From positions 1,363 through 28,421 of the forward strand of contig PBPU01000080.1 of the NCBI GenBank assembly GCA_002724825.1: a stretch of 27,059 bases of DNA, in the 5' to 3' direction. A program made the position numbers and the translations under genes. The notes under the pieces were generated by a model that did not search any database, was not told the DNA's origin, and saw only the letters and a program-made list of their open reading frames with translations. This document shows, in pieces, positions 1 to 6,819 of the stretch. This stretch comes from Acidimicrobiaceae bacterium (GTDB taxonomy: Bacteria; Actinomycetota; Acidimicrobiia; Acidimicrobiales; UBA8592). The stretch's first letter is position 1, and each line of letters starts with the position of its first letter.

Positions 1-581
1 TACATAAATGGAATCCCAAGTGATGCAGCAAGGTCACGTGCGACTCCAGCTACGCTCATAGCGTCAGGCCGATTGGCGTTCACTTCGAGATCCCACAAAA
101 CATCTCGCTGTATCCCCAAGGCTTCCGTAATTGGCATACCCAAAGATGATGCATTGGAGTCTTTCGGAAGAATCATTATCCCGTCATGGTCATCGCCCAA
201 ACCAAGCTCAGCAGGCGAGCAACACATTCCATTAGATAGTTCGCCTCGGAGCTTCCTTTGTGAGATAACTAGTCCATCTGGAAGGATGCTTCCTATGGTT
301 GCAACTGGGATATGGTCTCCAATCTCCATATTGAACGCCCCACAACAAATTTGAGTAGCGCTACCATCTCCTAAGTCGACATCAACTAGCTGTATTCTTT
401 CCGCATCTGGATGGGGGCGAAGATCCAAAATACGACCTACGACTACACCTTCAAGGCCTTCTCCGAGGATTGACATTTCTTCAACGGCTAAACCTAAGTG
501 GCTTAAACGCTCACCTAGAGAAACCGGATCGCCATCGATTTCCGGTGCAAATTCTTTCAACCAAGACAGTAGAACTTTCAT
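1..581 (-). CDS. pheT: Phenylalanyl-tRNA synthetase beta subunit, N-terminal part (cut by window edge)
   Basis: Beta subunit of the (alpha-beta)2 enzyme that charges tRNA-Phe in the cytoplasm. About 193 residues are visible, starting MKVLLSWLKEFAPEIDG at the ATG at 581-579; the rest lies beyond base 1. The EMAP/OB-fold tRNA-binding domain spans roughly residues 40-145, with HPDAERIQLVDVD, an ICCGAFN-like strand and KLRGELSNGMCCS. The start of the B3/B4 editing domain follows, with a VNANRPDAMSVAGVARDLAA segment matching the family's NRPDxxSxxGxARxxAA. The start lies 8 nt past the pheS stop. An AGGTGA Shine-Dalgarno overlaps that stop codon (586-591), so translation is probably coupled to pheS. 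I see no frameshift in the visible part. Confidence 0.96.
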   Translation of the reverse strand, partial: MKVLLSWLKEFAPEIDGDPVSLGERLSHLGLAVEEMSILGEGLEGVVVGRILDLRPHPDAERIQLVDVDLGDGSATQICCGAFNMEIGDHIPVATIGSILPDGLVISQRKLRGELSNGMCCSPAELGLGDDHDGIMILPKDSNASSLGMPITEALGIQRDVLWDLEVNANRPDAMSVAGVARDLAASLGIPFM

Positions 582-589
582 GCAATCAC

Positions 590-1585
590 CTAAAACTGCC
601 TGAGGAATCGGGCGTCATTAACTACAAGTTCACGAATGTCATCAAGCTGGTACCTCATAGCAACTAGCCGGTCAATCCCAAAACCGAACGCGAAACCCTG
701 CCACTCTTCTGAGTCGATACCGCAATTTGAGAGCACATTTGGGTGCACCATTCCACAACCTCCAAGCTCTAACCAACTTCCATCAGGCCTTGAGATATCA
801 AATTCCGCTGACGGTTCTGTAAACGGGAAATAGCTTGGTCTCAACCTTGACTTCACCTCAGTACCAAAAAAAGCTTGAACGAAAGAATCTATTGTTCCAG
901 CTAGGTCCCCCATAGTGATCCCCTTGTCGATAACAAGGCCTTCTATCTGGTTAAAGGCTGGTAGATGAGTAGCGTCAGCATTGTCTGTCCGGAACGTTCG
1001 ACCTGGAGCAACTATGTATATTGGCGGTTGATGATTTTCCATTGTTCTAACCTGTACAGGCGATGTATGAGATCGCAGCATAACCTCTTCAGGAGAGCCC
1101 AAGTTAACGAAGATCGTGTCAAAGTTTCCCCTTGCTGGGTGCCAATCTGGTATGTTTAACGCCTCAAAGTTATACCAAGCAGTCTCCACCTCCGGTCCTT
1201 CAGCAACAGTAAAGCCCATTCCGACAAATACGTCTTCGAGATGGTCACGAGCTTGAGTAATTAGGTGGAGGTGGCCTCTACGCAAGCTTTCTAACCTCTC
1301 TGACAAATCTATGCGCTCTGATTCAAACTGGAGATTCCATGCTTCTTCTTGAAGGTGTACTTCACGTTGCTCGAAAGCTTTTTCAATGAGTTTTCGAACT
1401 TCGTTCAATTCCTTTCCGGCTGCTGCACGATCCCTTTCTTCTAGCTTCCCTAATTCTTTTTTAGCTTCAGATAACTGGGATTTCTTTCCAAGGAATTTAC
1501 TACGCGCCGAACCTAGTTCTTCAGCGTTTTGTGATGACTCAGCAGCTGATTGTGCTTCATCTATGAGTTTTTGATATTCGCTCAC
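590..1585 (-). CDS. pheS: Phenylalanyl-tRNA synthetase alpha subunit
   Basis: Catalytic alpha subunit of PheRS (331 aa, a normal bacterial length), forming Phe-tRNA with PheT. Residues 1-90 are the coiled-coil, charged N-terminal arm that contacts tRNA. The class II catalytic core follows: GMGFTVAEGPEVE, then HPAR, then the motif 2 region TDNADATHLPAFNQIEGLV, then GGCGMVHPNVL, and motif 3 GFAFGFGIDRLVAMRY near the C-terminus. The start is a GTG at 1585-1583 (MSEYQKLIDEAQ); the Shine-Dalgarno before it is weak. It sits 121 nt downstream of a SpoU methyltransferase gene and directly upstream of pheT. I looked for a T-box-like or leader-peptide attenuator in the 121-nt gap and could not support one. 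Confidence 0.97.
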   Translation of the reverse strand: MSEYQKLIDEAQSAAESSQNAEELGSARSKFLGKKSQLSEAKKELGKLEERDRAAAGKELNEVRKLIEKAFEQREVHLQEEAWNLQFESERIDLSERLESLRRGHLHLITQARDHLEDVFVGMGFTVAEGPEVETAWYNFEALNIPDWHPARGNFDTIFVNLGSPEEVMLRSHTSPVQVRTMENHQPPIYIVAPGRTFRTDNADATHLPAFNQIEGLVIDKGITMGDLAGTIDSFVQAFFGTEVKSRLRPSYFPFTEPSAEFDISRPDGSWLELGGCGMVHPNVLSNCGIDSEEWQGFAFGFGIDRLVAMRYQLDDIRELVVNDARFLRQF

Positions 1586-1706
1586 GATTTACCGTCTTTA
1601 AACTTAGCTAGTGCCATTGTCGCAGGTTGGAGGTATATATTGCAGTGAATTAATTGATAACTCACCATCTCTAGAATAATCGGATCAGCAAGCCGACTGA
1701 GTGATG

Positions 1707-2507
1707 TCAAACATCATTGAGGGCCCTTTGTCGACTTACTTCGAAAGAGACTATTGAAAGCGCAACAGCAGCGTTGAGTGATTCGACTCCAGCTTCCATT
1801 GGAATCGAAACTTCCGCCCCAAGATTTCCAAGTATTAAACTATCCAAACCTCGAGACTCGTTTCCGACAAACAACGCAATTGGTTGGGTTAAGTCATAAG
1901 CGAAGTAATCAGTCTTTCCTTTTCCAGTTAATCCCACTGTGATTATTTTCTGCTTGTGGCACTCTTGAATGACGTTAAGGGCATCCACAGAGCTAACAAC
2001 CGGAATGCGAAATATTGATCCAGCTGATGCTCGAATGACTTTGGGGTTATAAATGTCTACTGAGCCCTGTGAAAAAACAACCGCATTAGCGCCAGCAGCT
2101 GCTGCGGTTCGAATAATCGTCCCAGCATTTCCCGGATCGTTAATTTCGACTCCGACAGCTAAAAAATCTGAAAAGGATCCAATTAGTCCATCATACGAAT
2201 GCTCGAACATCGGAACTGTCGCTAGGACTGGTTGAGGGTTCTGGGTCGACCCAATAGATCTAAGTACTTTTGCGTCAAGCTCCCAGATTTTTGGGTTACC
2301 AAGTCCAAGAGTTTCGATTTCTGCGCTTGTGTCCGTGTCACCTTCGGCAACGAAGATATCAACAGGCACGTTTCCAGTTAGCCCCGCCTCACGCAAAAGA
2401 CTCAGGCCCTCAATGACAAATGTTTTTGTTGCGTGACGGTACGAGCTTTTTCGCAGCAGTTTTCGCAGATCCCTAACTCTTCGGTTGCTCCTAGATACAG
2501 CGACCAT
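1707..2507 (-). CDS. SpoU/TrmH-family 23S rRNA or tRNA 2'-O-methyltransferase
   Basis: SAM-dependent RNA ribose 2'-O-methyltransferase of the SPOUT superfamily (266 aa). Residues 1-100 form a substrate-binding N-terminal domain typical of the RlmB/TsnR-like branch. The trefoil-knot catalytic domain follows with all three motifs: motif 1 DPGNAGTIIRT (124-134), motif 2 GNESRG (215-220), and motif 3 IPMEAGVESLNAAVA (235-249). The exact target nucleotide cannot be read from sequence. Its place between rplT and pheS is common in actinobacteria and other bacteria. It starts at the ATG at 2507-2505, 8 nt after the rplT stop, with AAAGGG just upstream, and is likely co-transcribed with infC-rpmI-rplT. 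Confidence 0.9.
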   Translation of the reverse strand: MVAVSRSNRRVRDLRKLLRKSSYRHATKTFVIEGLSLLREAGLTGNVPVDIFVAEGDTDTSAEIETLGLGNPKIWELDAKVLRSIGSTQNPQPVLATVPMFEHSYDGLIGSFSDFLAVGVEINDPGNAGTIIRTAAAAGANAVVFSQGSVDIYNPKVIRASAGSIFRIPVVSSVDALNVIQECHKQKIITVGLTGKGKTDYFAYDLTQPIALFVGNESRGLDSLILGNLGAEVSIPMEAGVESLNAAVALSIVSFEVSRQRALNDV

Positions 2508-2515
2508 CCCTTTGG

Positions 2516-2884
2516 CTAGCCTGCGTGATCAGCGTTTGCCTTATTTGCGATTTCAACCAATTCAGCAAAAGCAGCTGGCTCATGGACAGCTAGATCCGAA
2601 AGGTTTTTTCGATCTACTTCGACTTCGGCATTTTTCAGCCCGCTTATAAACCGGCTGTAGGTAGTTCCATGCTGACGGCAGGCCGCATTGATACGCTGGA
2701 TCCACAATTTACGAAATTCACCTTTTCTGGCACGCCGGTCACGATATGCATAGTTTCCGCTATGCATAACCTGTTCATTTGCAGCACGGAACGTCCTACT
2801 TTTATTTCCGTAATACCCTTTAGCCTTCCCCAGTACCTGGCGACGACGCTTCTTTCTATTTACCGCAGTTTTTGTTCTTGCCAT
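2516..2884 (-). CDS. rplT: 50S ribosomal protein L20
   Basis: Large-subunit protein that binds 23S rRNA early in assembly (122 aa, normal length). The basic N-terminal extension MARTKTAVNRKKRRRQVLG runs into the globular domain with GYYGNKSRTFRAANEQVMHSG, RRARKGEFRKLWIQRI and NAACRQHGTTYSRFISGL, all hallmark L20 segments. A clear Shine-Dalgarno (AGGAG, about 7 nt from the ATG) lies in the 48-nt gap after rpmI. In several bacteria L20 represses its own infC-rpmI-rplT operon by binding the leader or the rpmI region; whether that applies here is unknown. Confidence 0.98.
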   Translation of the reverse strand: MARTKTAVNRKKRRRQVLGKAKGYYGNKSRTFRAANEQVMHSGNYAYRDRRARKGEFRKLWIQRINAACRQHGTTYSRFISGLKNAEVEVDRKNLSDLAVHEPAAFAELVEIANKANADHAG

Positions 2885-2932
2885 TTCTCTTCTCCTGTAT
2901 CACTATCAAATGGAATCTGATCTAATTGATAT

Positions 2933-3127
2933 TTAAATTCCTAGATTTCGTCGCACGGCTGAAGTATCTGCTTTACTTACTTCTGCTGGCTTTCGCGCTT
3001 GTCGCTTACGCTTTGGGGACTTTGCTTCTGCTAGATGGTTCCGGTGCATCCGACCCCGCTTGAGCTTACCCTTAGACGTCTTTTTGAACCTTTTGGCCGA
3101 ACTCTTATGCGTTTTCATTTTTGACAT
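2933..3127 (-). CDS. rpmI: 50S ribosomal protein L35
   Basis: Small, very basic large-subunit protein (64 aa). The N-terminus MSKMKTHKSSAKRFKKTSKG is the L35 signature, followed by GKLKRGRMHRNHLAEAKSPKRKRQ and the conserved C-terminal tail ending RRNLGI. The Shine-Dalgarno is GGAG in AAGTGGAGAGAAA just upstream of the ATG. The 118-nt gap to infC is unusually long for this operon. It contains a short inverted repeat (TCAGAT/ATCTGA) shortly before rpmI but no recognisable gene. Confidence 0.98.
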   Translation of the reverse strand: MSKMKTHKSSAKRFKKTSKGKLKRGRMHRNHLAEAKSPKRKRQARKPAEVSKADTSAVRRNLGI

Positions 3128-3245
3128 TTTCTCTCCACTTCATTTTTCATCAGATTCGATCTACATCTGAATAATCTTCAAGTTTGTAATCCGATCAACA
3201 GCTGCGCCTAACAACTCGACACTGGCTTGAAAGCACTTCCTGCTC

Positions 3246-3818
3246 TTAGCCTTGCTCATCCTCTTGTTGTTTTTCTTTTTCTTTGCGAAGATTTGCGATT
3301 GCTTTTTTATCTGGGCCAAGGACCATGGTCATATTTCTCCCATCGAGCTGCGGGTAAGCCTCAAGAATTGCTATATCTTCCATAAGCTCTGCGACATCAT
3401 CAAGAATCTTTCTTCCCAATTCCGGATGTTGAACTTCACGACCACGAAACATGATCGTCAATTTCACCTTGTGGCCACCTTCGAGAAATTTCCGAACTTT
3501 ATTTGTTTTCGTATCAAAATCGCCTTTGGCGATCTTGGGTCGATACTTAAGCTCTTTTACTACGATATTTGTGCTTTTCTTTCGGGAATCCTTCGCCCTT
3601 TGAGCTGCTTCATACTTGTATTTGCCATAGTCCATGATCCTACAAACCGGTGGGTTTGCATTCTCTGCTACTTCTACCAAATCGAGTTCGAGGTCTCGGG
3701 CTTTTTCTAGAGCCTCACTAATTGGTGTGATACCTATCTGTTCTCCATCTGGAGAGACAAGCCGAACTTCTTCGGCGCGTATCGACTCATTAATTCGAGG
3801 CTCTGCATTCCCAGCTAT
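3246..3818 (-). CDS. infC: Translation initiation factor IF-3, apparent AUA start
   Basis: IF3 binds the 30S subunit, prevents premature 50S joining and checks the start codon. The frame reads from a TAA at 3837-3839 through to the stop at 3246. The N-domain begins AGNAEPRINESIRAEEVRL and continues through SPDGEQIGITPISEALEKA. It is followed by the linker with PPVCRIMDYGKYKYEAAQRA and a complete C-domain (KVKLTIMFRGREVQHPELG, DGRNMTMVLGPDKK). No ATG, GTG, TTG or CTG occurs in this frame before the TTG at 3680, which would delete the whole N-domain. The best start is ATA at 3818-3816, preceded by AGGAG (3829-3825) with 6-nt spacing; it gives 190 aa, a normal IF3 length. Rare starts are known for infC (AUU in E. 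coli) and underlie autoregulation. The gene is certain; the exact start is inferred. Confidence 0.92.
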   Translation of the reverse strand: MAGNAEPRINESIRAEEVRLVSPDGEQIGITPISEALEKARDLELDLVEVAENANPPVCRIMDYGKYKYEAAQRAKDSRKKSTNIVVKELKYRPKIAKGDFDTKTNKVRKFLEGGHKVKLTIMFRGREVQHPELGRKILDDVAELMEDIAILEAYPQLDGRNMTMVLGPDKKAIANLRKEKEKQQEDEQG

Positions 3819-3835
3819 GTCAAGCTCCTGATCAA
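3815..3835 (-). CDS. Possible six-codon leader ORF overlapping the infC start
   Basis: A TTG codon at 3835-3833 sits 7 nt after the strongest Shine-Dalgarno of the region (AAAGGAGA, 3849-3842). It opens a mini-ORF, TTG ATC AGG AGC TTG ACA, that ends in TAG at 3817-3815. The TAG overlaps the proposed infC ATA start in an ATAG arrangement, analogous to the ATGA overlaps used for translational coupling. The sequence layout is seen directly; that the ORF is translated, or that it delivers ribosomes to the weak AUA start, is inference. The alternatives are that the strong Shine-Dalgarno serves infC by another mechanism such as a -1 shift, or that a base is miscalled here. Confidence 0.35.
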   Translation of the reverse strand: MIRSLT

Positions 3836-3862
3836 GTTAAATCTCCTTTAAACAAATTTTTA

Positions 3863-3883
3863 AACCACCGTCTCATTGTGGTT
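3863..3883 (-). promoter_or_regulatory. Leader hairpin just upstream of the infC ribosome-binding region
   Basis: On the minus (infC) strand AACCAC pairs with GTGGTT, a perfect 6-bp stem with a 9-nt loop, followed by an AT-rich stretch (TAAAAATTTGTTTAAA) that runs into the AAAGGAGA Shine-Dalgarno. The position, 13 nt or more before that Shine-Dalgarno, fits a leader element of the infC-rpmI-rplT mRNA. A regulatory role is inference. Confidence 0.35.
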
Positions 3884-3896
3884 CCTAAATATTAAA

Positions 3897-3927
3897 CGGC
3901 GGGGCCAAGGAAAGTGAGCACCCGCCG
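3897..3927 (-). terminator. GC-rich hairpin in the infC leader, possible attenuator
   Basis: On the minus strand CGGCGGG is perfectly complementary to CCCGCCG seven bases on each side of a 17-nt loop, and is followed by TTTAATATTT. It stands out in an otherwise AT-rich gap. The U-rich side faces infC, so it would act on transcripts heading into infC rather than on the plus-strand genes. The U-tract is interrupted, so it is a weak intrinsic terminator at best. An attenuator or protein-binding leader is the likely alternative. Confidence 0.4.
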
Positions 3928-4146
3928 ATAAAGGCCATAAGGCCACGACTTGTGTTGCACCTAAACTACGTTAACCGAACATCGCTTTTCGATTCCATTT
4001 TTTTATGGAGCAGCTAGGTGACTGCCTCTCGACAGCACTTTCTGATCCCAATATTACATTTGAGACATTAACTAGAGTATCAGCGAAACTTTCGGATTAG
4101 GCAACTATCTATATAGAGTTCATATAGAGCTACAGAAGGAGAACCG

Positions 4147-4587
4147 ATGAGTATTTGGACGCCCCATGGAGAACATGATGTACCGGAAGAGAGAAACGAT
4201 GGGACTGATCCCACTGAAGTTTCAGGCACCCCCCCTGAATTCGATGATTTAACTCCAGAGGAGCAAGAGCAAGCTCGAATGATGGCTGCAGAACTAGCCG
4301 AAGTTCGTAAGCGACTATCCGAAACTCCTGCCGAAGATGTCATAGCTAACCATGTAATGGGCATTTACGAATTAGCGGCAATCCACTTGTCGAATGAACC
4401 ACCTGCTGTAGATGCTGCGAAAATCGCTATTGATGCTATGAGTGCCATCATGGCAGGACTGCAGGGACGACTAGGACAAAATGAAAATGTACTCCGAGAA
4501 GCTCTTCAACAAATACAAATCGCCTTTGTTCAAATATCAGAGCAGCATACCCTTCGCGAAGAGTCAGAAGAAGGTAGTCAGAGCTGA
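4147..4587 (+). CDS. DUF1844-like small acidic protein next to infC
   Basis: A 146-aa protein of unknown function. Residues 1-60 are acidic and low in structure (many E/D/P). Residues 60-131 form a mostly helical block that resembles the DUF1844 family, which in other actinobacteria is also found beside infC. The run PPAVDAAKIAIDAMSAIMAG followed by LREALQQIQIAFVQI is the family-like part. The C-terminus is again acidic (EESEEGSQS). There is no signal peptide, membrane segment or catalytic motif. The Shine-Dalgarno GAAGGAGA stands 6 nt before the ATG. The next gene begins 4 nt after its stop, suggesting co-transcription. The family match is by recognition of pattern and context. Confidence 0.7.
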   Translation: MSIWTPHGEHDVPEERNDGTDPTEVSGTPPEFDDLTPEEQEQARMMAAELAEVRKRLSETPAEDVIANHVMGIYELAAIHLSNEPPAVDAAKIAIDAMSAIMAGLQGRLGQNENVLREALQQIQIAFVQISEQHTLREESEEGSQS

Positions 4588-4591
4588 GTGA

Positions 4592-5524
4592 GTGCCCGAA
4601 GGCCAAAGCAAAAAAAGAATTAAAGCAAGAGAAAGAATGATGGAGACAGAAGAACTAACTACCAAAGTAAACGGAATCGAACTTTGCTATGCATTGAATG
4701 GCCCAATGGACGGAGATCCACTTCTCCTCATCATGGGTCTCGGTGCCCAGTTAATAGGATGGCCTATCGAGTTTGTTGAGCATTTAGCTTCTCAAGGTTT
4801 TAGAGTCATCCGTTTCGACAACCGCGACAGTGGACTATCCACTAAATCCGCTGGGGACCCACCAGCTGCTATGGACCTCCTAGCAAAAGCATTGAACGGC
4901 GAAAGTATTGAATCCCCCTACTCGTTATCAACTATGGCCGATGACGCTGTCGCCCTTTTAGATTTTATGGGTTACCAGTCGGCGCACATTGTGGGCGCAT
5001 CAATGGGTGGGATGATTGCCCAAACCTTAGCAATCGATCATCCGACATACGCGCGCTCCCTTACCAGCATATGTTCGACGACTGGCGCCGCTGAACTCTT
5101 TACCCCGACCGAAGAAGCGTTGGAAGCCATAATCGGGGACACACCAGAAGGTAGAGAAGAAATACTTGAAGCAAATGTGATCGGCTCTCGTTCACTAGCT
5201 GGTCCTCTTTGGGACGAACAGTATGCCACCTTACAAGCCGAGGCGAACTATGACCGCAGTTTCTGCCCTGAGGGAGTTGGATTTCAGATAGCCGCTATAG
5301 CTATGAGCGGAGACAGGACCAGTCAGCTCTCAAAATTGCAACTACCTTCATTGATAATCCATGGCGCTGTTGACCCCTTACTCCCGCTCCATTGCGGGCT
5401 TGCGACGGCTGAAGCAATTCCAGAGTCTGAATTGCTTGTATATGACGACATGGGACATGACCTGCCTTCAATTTACTGGCCTGAGATTTCACACAAGATC
5501 AGAAAACTGGCAAATCTATCATAG
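4592..5524 (+). CDS. Alpha/beta-hydrolase fold protein
   Basis: A soluble alpha/beta hydrolase (310 aa from the GTG) with an intact catalytic triad. The nucleophile elbow is GASMGGMIAQ (Ser137), the acid is Asp261 in HGAVDPLLP, and the base is His289 in DDMGHDLP. The oxyanion-side strand is LLLIMGLG (44-51), and RFDNRDSGLS (74-83) is the common loop of the esterase/epoxide-hydrolase/haloperoxidase-like group. The substrate is not predictable. The GTG at 4592 lies 4 nt after the upstream stop, which suggests coupling, and adds a basic stretch (KKRIKARER). An ATG at 4637 (295 aa) would also fit the family and cannot be excluded. It lies between the DUF1844-like gene and a P450 gene. Confidence 0.88.
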   Translation: MPEGQSKKRIKARERMMETEELTTKVNGIELCYALNGPMDGDPLLLIMGLGAQLIGWPIEFVEHLASQGFRVIRFDNRDSGLSTKSAGDPPAAMDLLAKALNGESIESPYSLSTMADDAVALLDFMGYQSAHIVGASMGGMIAQTLAIDHPTYARSLTSICSTTGAAELFTPTEEALEAIIGDTPEGREEILEANVIGSRSLAGPLWDEQYATLQAEANYDRSFCPEGVGFQIAAIAMSGDRTSQLSKLQLPSLIIHGAVDPLLPLHCGLATAEAIPESELLVYDDMGHDLPSIYWPEISHKIRKLANLS

Positions 5525-5595
5525 GAAAAGAACGGGTTTTATATTTTGAGACCTTCAGACGTGCATGCAGCGAAAGTGTTTCCTACGATCTAGAT

Positions 5596-6819
5596 ATGAC
5601 TCCTGAAATAGATTACAACCCTTTTGCATCGCGAACTCTCAAAGATCCGTTTGCAGAATACGATGAACTTCGCGAAAAGTGCCCGGTTCACAAGTTCGAT
5701 GACTTTTCTCATCCTCTTTTCACCGTTACCCGCTACGAGGATGTCGTTCAGCTTTTAACAAATATTGACATGTGGTCTAGCCACTATGGTCAAATGCCTC
5801 GCTACTCAGTTCAAGGGTGTTTATTTAGCGACCCTCCTCAACATACGTGGTACAGAAAACTTATTCAGAAAAGCTTTGCACCCCGACATGTAGCTGCGAT
5901 GGAAAGTGAAATTTCTTCTCTAGTAGATCAGCTTCTGGATGAAATGGAAAGTAGAAATAGGTCCGACCTTCATGACGCGTTGGCTTGCCCATTGCCGGTA
6001 TTGGTCATTGCGAAGATTTTAGGAGTACCGACTGATGACATTGACCAATTTAAAGCTTGGAGTGACCAGCAACTTGCCGAGGCAAGTGCCCCAGATATGG
6101 AAGCACCAAAAGCAGCGCGAAAAGCTATGGAAGAGTACCTTCTACAGCAGATTGACGTCAGAAGAGAGGCACTAATCGATAGTGGCTACGCCCCAGAAAC
6201 TGCCGATCAAAGCACGGCCGGAACCGTACTACCAGATGACGTCATAACAGGAATTCTTCTGGCGGAAGTAGATGGAAGAAAACTAGGTGACACTGAACGC
6301 CTAGTTATGTTGAATCAACTTCTTGTCGGCGGTAACGAAACAACAACATCGCTCCTTACAAATATTTTCTGGAGGCTTTTGGAGAATCCAGAGCTTTATA
6401 ACCAAGTTAGAGATGATCCGACTCTTGACACTGTAGCTATAGAAGAAAGCTTACGAATGGATGCTCCTGTTCTTGGTCTATACAGGACAAACACGGAGGA
6501 GACCGTTTTCAATGGAGTCAGAATTCCTGAACGCTCAAAAGTTATGGCCACATTCGGAGCGGCAAACCGCGACCCGGAAATTTTCGAAGATCCAAATACT
6601 TTCAGGCTAGATAGAAACCCTGACGAACTAAGAAAGCACGTCGCATTCGGCCTCGGCCATCACTTCTGCCCCGGCGCTCAACTTTCAAGACTCGAAGCCA
6701 AAATCGCACTACGTGCCGTAGCGAATCGATTTCCGAATCTGAGACTTGATGGGGAACCACAAAGAATTGCGCCGTTCCTTCTTTGGGGGAAGAAATCACT
6801 TCCTGTTCGATGGGACTAA
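5596..6819 (+). CDS. Soluble bacterial cytochrome P450
   Basis: Heme-thiolate monooxygenase of the class I bacterial type (407 aa, no membrane anchor), needing an external ferredoxin and reductase. The C-helix region DPPQHTWYRKLIQKSFAPR is at 79-97. The I-helix oxygen-activation motif is GGNETT (245-250), where Glu248-Thr249 is the acid-alcohol pair. ExxR is EESLR (Glu284, Arg287), and the heme loop is FGLGHHFCPGAQL with Cys358 as the thiolate ligand. No redox partner gene is nearby. Substrate class (steroid, fatty acid, xenobiotic) cannot be decided. It lies 71 nt after the hydrolase gene with no strong Shine-Dalgarno at the ATG, so the start is only moderately sure. Its TAA overlaps the hisG stop on the other strand by 3 nt. 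Confidence 0.95.
   Translation: MTPEIDYNPFASRTLKDPFAEYDELREKCPVHKFDDFSHPLFTVTRYEDVVQLLTNIDMWSSHYGQMPRYSVQGCLFSDPPQHTWYRKLIQKSFAPRHVAAMESEISSLVDQLLDEMESRNRSDLHDALACPLPVLVIAKILGVPTDDIDQFKAWSDQQLAEASAPDMEAPKAARKAMEEYLLQQIDVRREALIDSGYAPETADQSTAGTVLPDDVITGILLAEVDGRKLGDTERLVMLNQLLVGGNETTTSLLTNIFWRLLENPELYNQVRDDPTLDTVAIEESLRMDAPVLGLYRTNTEETVFNGVRIPERSKVMATFGAANRDPEIFEDPNTFRLDRNPDELRKHVAFGLGHHFCPGAQLSRLEAKIALRAVANRFPNLRLDGEPQRIAPFLLWGKKSLPVRWD

Larger units (their letters stand above)
3819..4146. other. Divergent intergenic region, infC leader side and DUF1844 promoter side
   Basis: A 328-nt gap between two divergently transcribed genes, so it must hold promoters for both the infC operon (minus) and the DUF1844-hydrolase-P450 genes (plus). 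The part nearest infC (3841-3945) is rich in inverted repeats, annotated separately. A short GGCC-ATAA-GGCC repeat (3933-3944) lies next to them. The part nearest 4147 is AT-rich and contains the octamer ATATAGAG twice (4111-4118 and 4122-4129), followed by the Shine-Dalgarno GAAGGAGA before the ATG. I could not assign convincing -35/-10 pairs. No further gene is visible. Confidence 0.6.

Noticed and set aside
1586..1706. T-box or leader-peptide attenuator before pheS
   Set aside because: No T-box core sequence, no phenylalanine-rich short ORF and no terminator hairpin could be found in the 121-nt gap.
1702..1716. Perfect inverted repeat TGATGT-TTG-ACATCA at the end of the SpoU methyltransferase gene as a terminator
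   Set aside because: Only a 6-bp AT-rich stem, it overlaps the stop codon and no U-tract follows on the minus strand; likely chance.
3246..3680. Truncated 144-aa IF3 starting at TTG
   Set aside because: It would remove the entire N-terminal domain, which is encoded in the same open frame upstream (RINESIRAEEVRL and following); the frame is continuous to the ATA at 3818.
3252..3710. Plus-strand 152-aa frame opposite infC
   Set aside because: Low-complexity translation (LILLLFFFFF) antisense to a certain IF3 gene; no ribosome-binding site or family resemblance.
4111..4129. Direct repeat ATATAGAG x2 before the DUF1844-like gene as an operator
   Set aside because: Too short and too AT-rich to separate from chance, with no dyad symmetry.
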